Source: Kitasatospora acidiphila
GTDB taxonomy: Bacteria > Actinomycetota > Actinomycetes > Streptomycetales > Streptomycetaceae
Reading direction: 5' to 3'
Assembly: GCF_006636205.1 (NCBI RefSeq)
Contig: NZ_VIGB01000003.1
Span: 8,186,501 to 8,250,500 of the forward strand
DNA: 64,000 nt
In this document: piece after piece, positions 34,342-43,826 of the stretch
Numbering within the stretch: position 1 is the stretch's first letter
Layout: each line of letters begins with the position of its first letter
Notes under the pieces: model-generated
The model's input: only the letters and a program-made list of their open reading frames with translations
The model's database searches: none
What the model was told of the DNA's origin: nothing
Translations under genes and position numbers: made by a program

Positions 34342-35306
34342 CTAATGTGACGGTTCATCAGACATGGCAGACGTCCCGGGTGGCTCGGTGGAACGGCCGA
34401 GCCGGCGGTCGAGGTCGTCGGCCCGCAGGGCGGCGCTGGAGCCCGGGCCAGTGGTCGCCGCGGCCCCGCAGACCACCGCGGCCGTGAGGCAGTCCGGCAG
34501 GCTCCAGCCCGCGAGGAGGCCGTGCACGAGTCCGGCGTTGAAGCAGTCGCCCGCCCCGGTGGTGTCCACGACCCGGGTGGGAACCGCGGGAACGTCATGG
34601 CGCTTGCCGTCCTGGACGGCGGTGGCGCCGTTCGCACCGCGCTTGACCACGAGGACGGGAACCAGCGCGGCGAGTTCCGTGACGGCGTCCTCCACGTCCC
34701 CGCTACCCGTCAGACGCACGGCCTCGGCCGCGTTCGGCGTGAAGACGTCCACCTCGGCCATGGTCCGGCGGACCGCCGGGTCGGTCAGGGCCGCGGCGGT
34801 GTCGTGGCAGTCCATCACCACCACCGTGCCCAGCTCCCGGGCCACCCGCAGTGCCCCGATCGTCGCTTCGTCGCACCGGAGTTGGGGCAGCACCAGGAAC
34901 CGGGGCCGATGCCGGCGCAGCAGCAGCGCGAGCGGCGCTGGAGCGACCGGATCCTGGAAGCTGACCATGGACCGCTCGCCGTCCGCCGCCAGCGCAACCG
35001 TCAGACTGCGCACCGGGAAGGGGTGATGACGGAACGCCGCCTCGTCCAACCCCTCGTGCCTGGCGGCGGCCAGCACCTGCGCGCTGAACGCGTCCGTACC
35101 GAAATCGGTGCTCCACATCACGTCATGCCCCAGCCGGCGCAGCGCCATCGCGGGCGAGTACGCCCCGCCGGGCACCAGCGCGAAGCCCTCGGCGAACACC
35201 TCGCCCCCGGGCGCAGCGCATCCGTCAGGCCGTGGAACACCAGGTCGGCGAAGTATGCCCCCACCACGAGCACATCCGGGCGTCGCAGCGCATCGTTGGT
35301 CTCCAT
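34342..35306 (-). pseudogene. PfkB-family carbohydrate kinase with one frameshift
   Basis: The N-terminal part, METNDALRRPDVLVVGAYFADLVFHGL, reads in one frame. From GGEVFAEG on (FALVPGGAYSPAMALRRLG, VFTPNAAEA, VVDTTGAGDCFNAGLVHGLL) the protein continues in another. One extra G in a five-G run near 35207 joins them into about 322 residues with the substrate GG motif and the catalytic GAGD Asp intact. An undercalled base is as likely as real decay. The kinase probably phosphorylates a sugar or polyol linked to the HAD-GT20 enzyme beside it. Confidence 0.78.
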
Positions 35307-35334
35307 CCGCTGAGCATCGGCCGCTGGACGGCGG

Positions 35335-36036
35335 TCAAAACCTCTCCCGCGTGTCGAGGCGGCCGCCCTCGCGCGGGGCTCCACCGCTAAGCGCGTCCAC
35401 TGCGGCGCGCGCCTGGGCCAGGTCGACGACCTCGCCGTCGGGCCCGGCCTGATGCAGGTCGCCGCCGGGCGACTCGATGCGGCCGGCGGCGGCCAGGCCG
35501 CCGGCCTTCACGGGGTCGAACCCGGCCACGCGGATCAGCCGCTCGGCCGTCGCCGCGGCGCTGCCGTCGTCGGTGGCGTAGAAGAGCGCCGCCCGCCGCG
35601 GCGCGCGGTTCGCGCTCGCCGCCAGCACGCCCGCGCCGAGGGTGCCGAACGCCTTGACGTAGTGGGCGCCCTCGGGCAGCAGAGCGGCGGCCACCGCCCC
35701 GGCCGACTGCCCTTCGGGCAGCGACCGCACGATCCGGCCCTTCTCGTCGAACGCGACCGGGTTCGACGGGTCGATCACGACCTTGCCCGCAAGCAGCGGT
35801 CGGACCTGCGGAATCAGCTCCCGCATGGCGTCCAGCCAGATGGCGAACACGACCGTGTCCGCGCCCGTGATCGCGTCCGCCACGGTGGCGGCGCGTGCGA
35901 GCGGCCCGAGCTCGGCTGCCAGCTCCTCGGCGCGCGACGCGCCCTTCCCCGCCAGGACGACGCTCTCGCCCCCGGCCACCAGCTGCCGGGCGAGCACACC
36001 TCCGATGTTGCCGACGCCCACGATCGCGGTGGTCAT
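35335..36036 (-). CDS. NADPH-dependent F420/NADP oxidoreductase-like protein
   Basis: The 233-residue protein opens with TTAIVGVGNIGGVLARQL, the dinucleotide motif of the F420-dependent NADP reductase group. VVFAIWLDAM and VVIDPSNPVAF follow, and the family mark HYVKAFGTLGAGVLA comes later. It shuttles hydride between NADP and a deazaflavin or similar cofactor in the cytosol. It sits 29 bases downstream of the kinase start, on the same strand but upstream of it in transcription. Confidence 0.82.
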   Translation of the reverse strand: MTTAIVGVGNIGGVLARQLVAGGESVVLAGKGASRAEELAAELGPLARAATVADAITGADTVVFAIWLDAMRELIPQVRPLLAGKVVIDPSNPVAFDEKGRIVRSLPEGQSAGAVAAALLPEGAHYVKAFGTLGAGVLAASANRAPRRAALFYATDDGSAAATAERLIRVAGFDPVKAGGLAAAGRIESPGGDLHQAGPDGEVVDLAQARAAVDALSGGAPREGGRLDTRERF

Positions 36037-36121
36037 CTCCAGCCTTCCTCATCCGTTGTCTCAGGGCCTGTGACCAGGCGATTCCGCGCGGGGGGCCTTG
36101 GTTCTGGAGCAGGTGTGCCGG

Positions 36122-36424
36122 CTACAGCGGAGTGGCGGCCAGGATGTCGACGTGATCGATGCGCGGCGGGGCGGCGAGCAGGGTGGCGGCGGCCTCGCCC
36201 AGGGCTGCGGCGATGCGGCCCTTCAGATGGTCGTCGCGGCCCTGCTCATCGGCGAAGGTGTCGAAGATGCCGAAAGCGGCAGGACCGAGTCTGAAGGCGA
36301 ACCAGGTCACGGTGCCGCTCTCCTGACGTGCCAGCTCCACGGCATCGGTGAGCATCCGCTCGACCGCTTCGGCGTGTTCGGGGCGTGCTTCGATGCGGGC
36401 CAACAGGCCCAGCCGCGAGGTCAT
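36122..36424 (-). CDS. Antibiotic biosynthesis monooxygenase (ABM) domain protein
   Basis: ATG 36424 (GGAGCG before it) gives 100 residues with the ferredoxin-like ABM pattern: GLLARIEARPEHAEAVERML, TVTWFAFRLGPAAFGIFDTFADEQGRDDHL, then a helix and IDHVDILAA. ABM proteins act as cofactor-free oxygenases or stress proteins. It stands alone with a 300-base gap upstream. Confidence 0.85.
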   Translation of the reverse strand: MTSRLGLLARIEARPEHAEAVERMLTDAVELARQESGTVTWFAFRLGPAAFGIFDTFADEQGRDDHLKGRIAAALGEAAATLLAAPPRIDHVDILAATPL

Positions 36425-36723
36425 GTGCGCTCCAGGACGTCTGAACTGCCCGGTTCGGTACGGCCGGGCCGGTCCACGGACGCTACGCGGCCGGGCAGGC
36501 CTCGGACGGCGCGCCGCGCGCTGCAGGTGGACCGGTCCGCTGATTCGGACCAACGACGGACCGCCCGCCACGGCGGCCGCCCGGAGGCGCAGCGGAGCGC
36601 CTCCGGGCGGGTCCGAGCGTCTGCTCGGGGCGCTCCGGGACGGCACCCCGCCTGGAGTAGCGATCTAGTATGAAGAGCAAGCCTTCATCTCCAGGCCCGC
36701 GCCGCAGCGGCGGGGAGGCCGAC
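36425..36723. other. Divergent promoter region
   Basis: This separates the ABM gene (reverse) from the GH15 gene (forward). It is very GC-rich; I see no gene. CTAGTATGAAG near 36667 could include a -10-like TAGTAT box for the forward gene. An ATG at 36670 is an alternative start for that gene. Confidence 0.4.
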
Positions 36724-38553
36724 ATGGTGTTCGACATGAGTGGTTTTGAGCAGGCGGACAGCAACCGCTACACACCGATCTCCGAACACGGCCTGATCGG
36801 CGACCTTCGTACCGCCGCCCTGGTCGGCACGAACGGCACCATCGACTGGTACTGCTGCCCGCGCTTCGATGCGCCCAGTGTGTTCGGGTCCATCCTCGAC
36901 GCCGAACGGGGCGGGTCGTTCGAGCTGGCCGCCGAGGTCCCGACCCGCACCCGGCAGTTCTACTTCCCCGACACGAACGTGCTGATCACACGGTTCTTCG
37001 CGGCAGACGGGGTGGCGGAGATCCAGGACTTCATGCCCGTGACCGACGAGTCGAGTGAGGCGGCCCGGCACCGGCTGATCCGGCGGGTGATCTGCGTGCG
37101 GGGAGTCCTCCCGTTCAAGGCGCGGATCGCCCCGCGCTTCGGCTACGGCGCGGAAACGCACACCGTGCACCTCGAAGGCCACCAGGCGGTGTTCCGCTCC
37201 CCGTCACTGACGCTCGGGCTGACCACCACCGCACCGCTGGAGTGCGACGGCCTGGACGTGTGGTCGCACTTCAAGCTCCTCGAGGGCGAGTCCCACGTGT
37301 TCGCCCTCGACCACATCACCGACGAGGTCCCGACCCGGTCGTGTCCGCGTGCCGAGGCGCAGGAGCAGGCTGAGGCGACCATCCGGTTCTGGCGCCACTG
37401 GCTGGCCGGTTCGCGCTACCACGGGCGGTGGCGGGAGATGGTGAACCGCTCCGCTCTGGTACTGAAGCTGCTCACCTACGCGCCGACCGGTGCGATCGTC
37501 GCCGCACCGACCACCAGCCTGCCCGAGCGGGTCGGAGGCGAGCGCAACTGGGACTACCGGTACGTGTGGGTCCGCGACGCCGCGTTCTGCGTCTACGCCT
37601 TGCTGCGCCTCGGGTTCACCTCGGAGGCCGAGGCGTTCATGCGGTTCCTCGGCGACCGCATGCGCGGCACCGAAGCGACCGGCCCGCTGCAGATCATGTA
37701 CGGCATCGACGGGCGCAGCGAGCTGCCCGAGTACGAGTTGCCGCACCTGGAGGGCCACCTCGGCTCCGCACCGGTCCGGGTCGGCAATGCCGCCACCGGC
37801 CAGCTCCAGCTGGACATCTACGGAGCCGTGATCGACTGCGTCTACCTGTACGACAAGTGGGGGCAGCCGATCAGCAGCGCCGCCTGGGAGGAGGTCGGCG
37901 CGGTGGCGGACTGGCTCTGCGAGCACTGGGACCAGCCCGACGAGGGCATCTGGGAGACCCGCGCGGGCCGCAGGAACTTCGTGTACTCGCGGCTGATGTG
38001 CTGGGTGGCGCTGGAGCGGGCGATGCGGATGGCGACCCGCCGCGGCCTGCCGGCGGACCTGCCCCGCTGGCGGGAGTCCCGCGATGCGATCTACCGGCAG
38101 ATCATGCAGCGCGGCTGGTCGACCGAGCGGGGGGCGTTCGTCCAGTCCCTGGACGACGGTGAGCTGGACGCCTCGCTGCTGATGATGCCGATGGCCAAGT
38201 TCATCTCGCCCACCGACCCCAAGTGGCTCTCCACCCTGGACGCGCTCACCGCGGACCTGGTCTCCGACTCGCTGGTCTACCGCTACAACCCGACGGCCAG
38301 CCCGGACGGCCTGAGCGGCCTGGAGGGCACCTTCTCGATCTGCTCCTTCTGGTACGTGGAGGCACTGGCCCGCGCCGGCCGGCTGGAGGAGGCCCGGCTC
38401 GCCTTCGAGAAGATGCTCACCTACGCCAACCACCTCGGCCTGTTCGCCGAGGAGATCGGTCCGACCGGCGAACAGCTCGGCAACTTCCCCCAGGCCTTCA
38501 CCCACCTCTCGCTGATCAGCGCCGCCTTCAACCTCGACCGCGCACTGGGCTGA
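36724..38553 (+). CDS. GH15-family glucoamylase/trehalase-like glycoside hydrolase
   Basis: The 609-residue product (from ATG 36724, with GGGGAGG upstream) has the N-terminal beta-sandwich, ISEHGLIGDLRTAALVGTNGTIDWYCCPRFD. The (alpha/alpha)6 catalytic domain follows: LPERVGGERNWDYRYVWVRDAAF, a general-acid Glu region around DEGIWETRAGRRNFVYSRL, and GTFSICSFWYVEALARAG near the end with the second Glu region. Actinobacterial members of this clade include cytosolic trehalases. No signal peptide is seen. A link to the GT20 enzyme nearby is possible but unproven. Confidence 0.9.
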   Translation: MVFDMSGFEQADSNRYTPISEHGLIGDLRTAALVGTNGTIDWYCCPRFDAPSVFGSILDAERGGSFELAAEVPTRTRQFYFPDTNVLITRFFAADGVAEIQDFMPVTDESSEAARHRLIRRVICVRGVLPFKARIAPRFGYGAETHTVHLEGHQAVFRSPSLTLGLTTTAPLECDGLDVWSHFKLLEGESHVFALDHITDEVPTRSCPRAEAQEQAEATIRFWRHWLAGSRYHGRWREMVNRSALVLKLLTYAPTGAIVAAPTTSLPERVGGERNWDYRYVWVRDAAFCVYALLRLGFTSEAEAFMRFLGDRMRGTEATGPLQIMYGIDGRSELPEYELPHLEGHLGSAPVRVGNAATGQLQLDIYGAVIDCVYLYDKWGQPISSAAWEEVGAVADWLCEHWDQPDEGIWETRAGRRNFVYSRLMCWVALERAMRMATRRGLPADLPRWRESRDAIYRQIMQRGWSTERGAFVQSLDDGELDASLLMMPMAKFISPTDPKWLSTLDALTADLVSDSLVYRYNPTASPDGLSGLEGTFSICSFWYVEALARAGRLEEARLAFEKMLTYANHLGLFAEEIGPTGEQLGNFPQAFTHLSLISAAFNLDRALG

Positions 38554-38579
38554 CGGCCTGCCGGCAGGCATGGCACCGG

Positions 38580-38948
38580 TCAGGAGGGCGAAGGGACCTC
38601 GGCGACGATGGTGTAGAGCTCGACGATGACGCCGTCCTTGCAGTGGGCGATGTCCATTCCGCTCACGACCGGTCGGTCCGAGGGCCCGTACCGGAAGCCG
38701 AGGTGGCCGAGGTCGTCATTGACCGAGACTGGTCCGTCCGGCTGGTAGACCCAGCCCGGGTTCTGCTCCTGCAGCTCCTGGGCGCGGCGCGCGAGGGCCT
38801 CGCGCCCGTGGACGATGCGGTCGGGCTCGTGCCAGACGACGTCCTCGGCGTAGGTCTCCGCGATCGCCCTGGCCCGGCGGCCGGGGTCGGGTTCGTTGAA
38901 GACGTCGAGGAGGTTGCGGCGCATCAGGTCGGCGACGGTGTTGCTCAT
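38580..38948 (-). CDS. SnoaL-like NTF2-fold protein
   Basis: The 122 residues carry the cone-fold pattern: a long first helix (ADLMRRNLLDVFNEPDPGRRARAIAETYAEDVVWHEP), then HGREALARRAQEL and FRYGPSDRPVVSGMDIAHCKDGVIVELYTI. Such proteins isomerise or hydrolyse small cyclic substrates or simply bind ligands. It ends a reverse-strand run of redox genes that probably shares the MarR-type operator upstream of the YceI gene. Confidence 0.82.
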   Translation of the reverse strand: MSNTVADLMRRNLLDVFNEPDPGRRARAIAETYAEDVVWHEPDRIVHGREALARRAQELQEQNPGWVYQPDGPVSVNDDLGHLGFRYGPSDRPVVSGMDIAHCKDGVIVELYTIVAEVPSPS

Positions 38949-38986
38949 GACTGGTCCTCCAGGTCGTGCCGTGGCGGGGTGGGCGT

Positions 38987-39634
38987 TCAGGCCGGCCGGT
39001 TCGGGGGTGGGAACTCCCTGGCCAGCTCCTTGCGTGACGCCTCGTCGAGCCGCACCGACGCGGTGCCGAGGTTCTCGGCCAGGTGCGTGCGGGTGCGGGT
39101 GCCGGGGATGAGCAGGATGTTGGGCGCGAGGTCGAGCAGCCAGGCGAGGGCGAGCTGCGCCGGGGTGGCCCCCAGGCGCCGGCCGAGGTCGGCCAGGACG
39201 GGGTTGGAGAGGATCCGGTTCTGGACACCGCGCGGCCACCCGAGCGGGCAGAAGGGGACGAACGCGATCCCTCTGCTGGCGCACTCCTGGAGCACGTCGA
39301 GACAGCCCTGGTCCGCGAGGTTGAAGAGGTTCCGGACGCAGGCGATCTCGGTCTGGCTTGCTGACGATGGCCAGGCCGTCCGGGTAGGGGTGCAGCGCCT
39401 CGCGGATCAACTCGTTGACGACGCCTGGGCCGTAGTACTGGGCGGTGTCGATGTGGTTGACGCCGCCGGCGACCGCGGCGCGCAGCACGCGCAGTGCCTC
39501 GTCGCGGTCGCGGGGCGGGCCGAAGACGTTGTCGCCGGCCAGTTGCATCGCGCCGTAGCCGATCCGGCGCACCCGCCGGGGGCCGAGGGCGTACGAACCT
39601 GCGGATGCGGGAGGGGGGGGTTCTGCTCTGGCAT
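38987..39634 (-). pseudogene. Aldo/keto reductase with internal deletion and a homopolymer frameshift
   Basis: The start MPEQN runs into eight C residues; nine would connect it to SAGSYALGPRRVRRIGYGAMQLAG. The barrel continues to VNHIDTAQYYGPGVVNELIREALHPYPDGLAIVSK. The sequence then jumps to TEIACVRNLFNLADQG in another frame and runs to ILLIPGTRTRTHLAENLG and the end. About 80-90 residues of the central barrel are missing compared with the family. The catalytic Asp/Tyr area remains but the Lys/His region is lost, so the gene is inactive even if the C-run is a sequencing artefact. Confidence 0.8.
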
Positions 39635-39649
39635 GGCGTCTCCAGCCAC

Positions 39650-40213
39650 TCAGTCGCGCAGCGTCTTCATCGCCGCCGACCAGGCCTCGAGCTCTTCGAA
39701 CAGCTTGGTGGCCCCGGCGTCGTGGTGCTCGCTGGGCTTGAAGAGCGAGAGGTTCTCGAAGTCGGTGAACAGTGAGAAGGCCAACTGCTGGTGGATGTGC
39801 GCGAGTTGGACCGCGCTCGCGATGGTGCGCAGGTGCTCGGCGGCGCGGATGCCGCCGACGGTGCCGTACGAGACGAAGGCGGCGGCCTTGTCGTTCCACT
39901 CGGCGTAGGCGAAGTCGATCGCGTCCTTCAGCACGCCGGGGATGGAGTGGTTGTACTCGGGGGTGACGAAGACGTAGCCGTCGAACTCGGCGACCTTGGC
40001 CGCCCAGGCCTTGGTGTGCCCGCCCTGGTACCGGCCCATGGACGGCGGCAGCGGCTCGTCCAGGTGGGGCAGCGACCAGTCGGCGAGGTCGACCAGCTCG
40101 TACTCGGCGGCGGTGCGGGCGCCCGCGCGGTCGATGACCCAGTCGGCGACCGCCCTGCCGTTGCGGCCGGGCCGGGTGCTGCCGAGGATCACGGCGATCT
40201 TGAGAGTGCTCAT
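39650..40213 (-). CDS. NAD(P)H-dependent FMN reductase
   Basis: The flavodoxin-like fold shows IAVILGSTRPGRNGRAVADWV (phosphate-binding loop), FVTPEYNHSIPGVLKDAIDF (the flavin-contact PEYN motif) and FVSYGTVGGIRAAEHLR. These are hallmarks of SsuE/azobenzene-reductase-type enzymes that supply reduced flavin or reduce quinones. It lies between the YceI gene and the broken reductase on one strand, likely in one transcript. An ATG three codons upstream is an alternative start. Confidence 0.9.
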   Translation of the reverse strand: MSTLKIAVILGSTRPGRNGRAVADWVIDRAGARTAAEYELVDLADWSLPHLDEPLPPSMGRYQGGHTKAWAAKVAEFDGYVFVTPEYNHSIPGVLKDAIDFAYAEWNDKAAAFVSYGTVGGIRAAEHLRTIASAVQLAHIHQQLAFSLFTDFENLSLFKPSEHHDAGATKLFEELEAWSAAMKTLRD

Positions 40214-40238
40214 GGTGTTCACTCCTTCCGCGACTCCG

Positions 40239-40766
40239 CTAGGCGGGGATTTCGCCGGTGCGGCGGGCGCGGATGCTCGCGGTCAGCCGCAGATGGCGTC
40301 CGGCCACGCCCTTGAGCCTGGTCACGCCATGGGCGTAGCGGTCGACGGTCGCGGTGGCCTCGATGTCGATCTCGTCGCCGTCGACCCCTGACCTCGCCAC
40401 GGTGAAGGTGACGGGTGCGCGGACACCGTGGGCGGTCAGCAGCCCCTGCAGGGCCCAGGTGCCTGCCTCGGTCAGCTCGGCCCCGGTCGAGCTGAACGCG
40501 ATGTCCGGGTAGCTGGCGGTGTCCAGCAGTGCCTTGGAGAGGACCTTGCGGTCCCGGTTGGTGTTGCCGGTGTCGAAGCTGGCCGCGTCGGCGACGGCGT
40601 CCACCCGGCTGCCGGTGAGCGGCTCGGCGAGGGAGACCGTGCCGCCGCGCAGCCGGAAGCTGCCGCGCACGGTACCGAGCCCGAACATGTGCTTGGTGAC
40701 GAAGGTGATCTCGGAGCGGGGGACGTCGATGGCGTAGCGTCCCGGCGCCGGCGTTGCGGTGGTCAT
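40239..40766 (-). CDS. YceI-family lipid-binding protein
   Basis: The 175 residues form the lipocalin-like YceI barrel: GRYAIDVPRSEITFVTKHMFGLGTVRGSF, then ASFDTGNTNRDRKVLSKALLDTASYPDIAFSST, the family signature. Members bind isoprenoids. No signal peptide is present, so this form is cytosolic. Two MarR-type palindromes lie just upstream of its start, so it probably heads the transcript and answers to the MarR gene nearby. Confidence 0.9.
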   Translation of the reverse strand: MTTATPAPGRYAIDVPRSEITFVTKHMFGLGTVRGSFRLRGGTVSLAEPLTGSRVDAVADAASFDTGNTNRDRKVLSKALLDTASYPDIAFSSTGAELTEAGTWALQGLLTAHGVRAPVTFTVARSGVDGDEIDIEATATVDRYAHGVTRLKGVAGRHLRLTASIRARRTGEIPA

Positions 40767-40782
40767 GATGACCTCCTATATA

Positions 40783-40832
40783 ACTTGAGCCTTCAAGTCA
40801 CACTCTAACCCTCTCGACTTGAAGGCTCAAGT
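40783..40832. promoter_or_regulatory. Two MarR-type operator palindromes upstream of the YceI gene
   Basis: ACTTGA-GCCT-TCAAGT (40783-40798) and ACTTGA-AGGC-TCAAGT (40817-40832) are inverted copies of each other. Each is a 6-4-6 dyad, and their centres are 34 bases apart. Three further relatives lie near the MarR gene. They very probably bind its product. Confidence 0.8.
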
Positions 40833-40846
40833 CATAGCTCAGCCTT

Positions 40847-41266
40847 TCAGGCGAGGCCGAGCTGCGCGGCGATGACCGTGCCGGAGGGGTAGCAGTCAAA
40901 GCGCTTGATCTTGCCGTCGACCAGCTCGAACACGTCGCAGCACGGGGCGTCCATGCGCTTGCCGGTGGGCGGGACGGTGCCGGGGGGCAGCTCCAGCGGG
41001 CCGAGGTGGGTGCCCTGCAGGCGCAGCTGCACGATCACCATGTTGTCGGTGGCGTAGAACCGCTCCAGCTCGCGGTGCATGTCGGGGAAGGCCTTGGCGT
41101 AGACCTCGACCGTCTTCCCGAGCTCCTCGGGGCCGCGATAGGTGAGCGGGATCGACATGTCGGTGAAGGTTCCGTCCTCGGTGAAGGCCGCGACCCAGCC
41201 GGCGACGTCCTGCTCCTCGGCGACCTGGTAGGCGGCGCGGACGGCCTTCTCGTTGTCCTGTGACAT
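40847..41266 (-). CDS. SnoaL-like ester cyclase family protein
   Basis: The 139 residues follow the SnoaL/NTF2 pattern: KAVRAAYQVAEEQDVAGWVAAFTEDGTFTD, then LTYRGPEELGKTVEVYAKAFPDMHRELERFYATDNMVIVQL, and FELVDGKIKRFDCYPSG at the end. The HLGP and PDMHREL segments are usual for this cyclase clade. It has its own operator-like dyad upstream at 41306-41321. The ligand is unknown. Confidence 0.85.
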   Translation of the reverse strand: MSQDNEKAVRAAYQVAEEQDVAGWVAAFTEDGTFTDMSIPLTYRGPEELGKTVEVYAKAFPDMHRELERFYATDNMVIVQLRLQGTHLGPLELPPGTVPPTGKRMDAPCCDVFELVDGKIKRFDCYPSGTVIAAQLGLA

Positions 41267-41305
41267 CTCGGTTCTCCTCCACTCGGTGGGGTACCTTGTG
41301 AGTTC

Positions 41306-41321
41306 ACTTTAACATTCAAGT
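41306..41321. promoter_or_regulatory. MarR-type operator upstream of the ester-cyclase-like gene
   Basis: ACTTTA-ACAT-TCAAGT has the same 6-4-6 layout as the two dyads before the YceI gene, with one mismatch. It lies 40 bases upstream of the start at 41266. Confidence 0.65.
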
Positions 41322-41379
41322 CACTGCTTGACACAAGCCCATAGGGGAAAATGGTTTGCTGAGTTGGCCCTAGAAGATC

Positions 41380-41395
41380 ACTTGATGCATCAAGT
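41380..41395. promoter_or_regulatory. Perfect ACTTGA-TGCA-TCAAGT palindrome at the end of the MarR gene
   Basis: All 16 bases are self-complementary, and the last base overlaps the stop codon of the MarR gene. It could block read-through from marR or extend the operator array in front of the ester-cyclase-like gene. Confidence 0.75.
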
Positions 41396-41898
41396 CAGCG
41401 TGCGGGCGAGTCGATGCGCTGCAGGATCCGCTCGGCGTCCTGGCCGAGCCGGCGCAGGCGTTCCCCGGAGAGGTTGTCGACGACCAGGCGGCGGACGTAG
41501 GCCACGTGCGCGGGGGCGGCCGATTCGAGCTTGCTCAGGCCGGCGGGCAGGAGGATGGCGTTGGTGAACCGCCCGTCGGCCGGATCGGGCTCGCGGCGGA
41601 CGTATCCGCGGCTCTCCAGCCGCTTGATCATGTGCGAGAGCCGGGACAGCGACGTGCTGGTGTTCTCGGCGAGCACGCTCATGCGCAGGGACCGCTCGGG
41701 GGCCTCGGAGAGCATCGCCAGGGCCATGTACTCGACCATGCTCAGGTCGGCGTCGCGCTGCAGCTGTGCGTCGATGGCCCACGGCAGCCGGGTCATCAGG
41801 CGGACCACCGACAGCCAGGAGGCCAGCTCGCCGGGGGCGAGCCACAGGTCCGCCTGCTCGTCCATCCGCGCCTGGGGCGCCTCGTTCTGGCCGGTCAT
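41395..41898 (-). CDS. MarR-family transcriptional regulator
   Basis: The 167-residue protein has the winged helix pattern: LSMVEYMALAMLSEAPERSLRMSVLAENTSTSLSRLSHMIKRLESRGYVRREPDPADGRFTNAILLPAGL. The wing Asp-Gly-Arg and recognition helix are intact. The ends are dimerisation helices. MarR repressors bind short palindromes and leave them on binding phenolic or oxidising ligands. Five related dyads around the YceI, ester-cyclase and marR genes define its likely regulon, which would include the FMN reductase. Confidence 0.9.
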   Translation of the reverse strand: MTGQNEAPQARMDEQADLWLAPGELASWLSVVRLMTRLPWAIDAQLQRDADLSMVEYMALAMLSEAPERSLRMSVLAENTSTSLSRLSHMIKRLESRGYVRREPDPADGRFTNAILLPAGLSKLESAAPAHVAYVRRLVVDNLSGERLRRLGQDAERILQRIDSPAR

Positions 41899-41968
41899 CC
41901 TGAAAGCTTATCAGCCACGCCGTGCGGATGACATGGGTTGGATCTGCGGCTCCTCAGCTGGCCCTGTT

Positions 41969-41984
41969 GCTTGAATATTCATGT
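41969..41984. promoter_or_regulatory. Weak MarR-type dyad upstream of the MarR gene
   Basis: GCTTGA-ATAT-TCATGT keeps the 6-4-6 layout with two changes, 71 bases upstream of the MarR start. Autoregulation is the simplest reading. Confidence 0.5.
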
Positions 41985-42001
41985 GATGGGCGGGAGTGAG
42001 A

Positions 42002-42032
42002 GCGGCTCCGGCGCTGGAGGCGCCGGAGCCGC
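42002..42032. terminator. Hairpin terminator of the aldehyde dehydrogenase gene
   Basis: GCGGCTCCGGCG and its complement flank a short loop, 27 bases after the stop codon of the reverse-strand dehydrogenase. Confidence 0.8.
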
Positions 42033-42058
42033 GGGGGTCGGGGTGCTCGTCGGGGCGT

Positions 42059-43576
<1,518 letters not shown>

Positions 43577-43826
43577 CGCGGCTCTCCTGCACGGGGAGTG
43601 ACGGGGGATCGACGGCTCGGGGCCGTCGCGGGGCGGCGGTCAGTGTGGCGCACGGAGGTTGGTGAAACGTTGGTGCGGAGGGATCGGACAAATCGGCCTT
43701 TCCGAACTCCAGCCCGGCCAGCTGCGACCAAAGGGCAGCGGTGATTCGTAAAAGAGGGAGGGGCGGCGGCGCCTGCCGGGATGGTATGAAGCGCAGTACG
43801 AACACGCACGGCATGGGGGCTGAGGG
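43577..43826. other. Divergent control region between the dehydrogenase and the AfsR-like gene
   Basis: The part 43665-43760 is relatively AT-rich (GGTTGGTGAAACGTTGGTG, then GATTCGTAAAAGAGGG) and probably holds both promoters. I see no clear operator and no gene. Confidence 0.45.
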
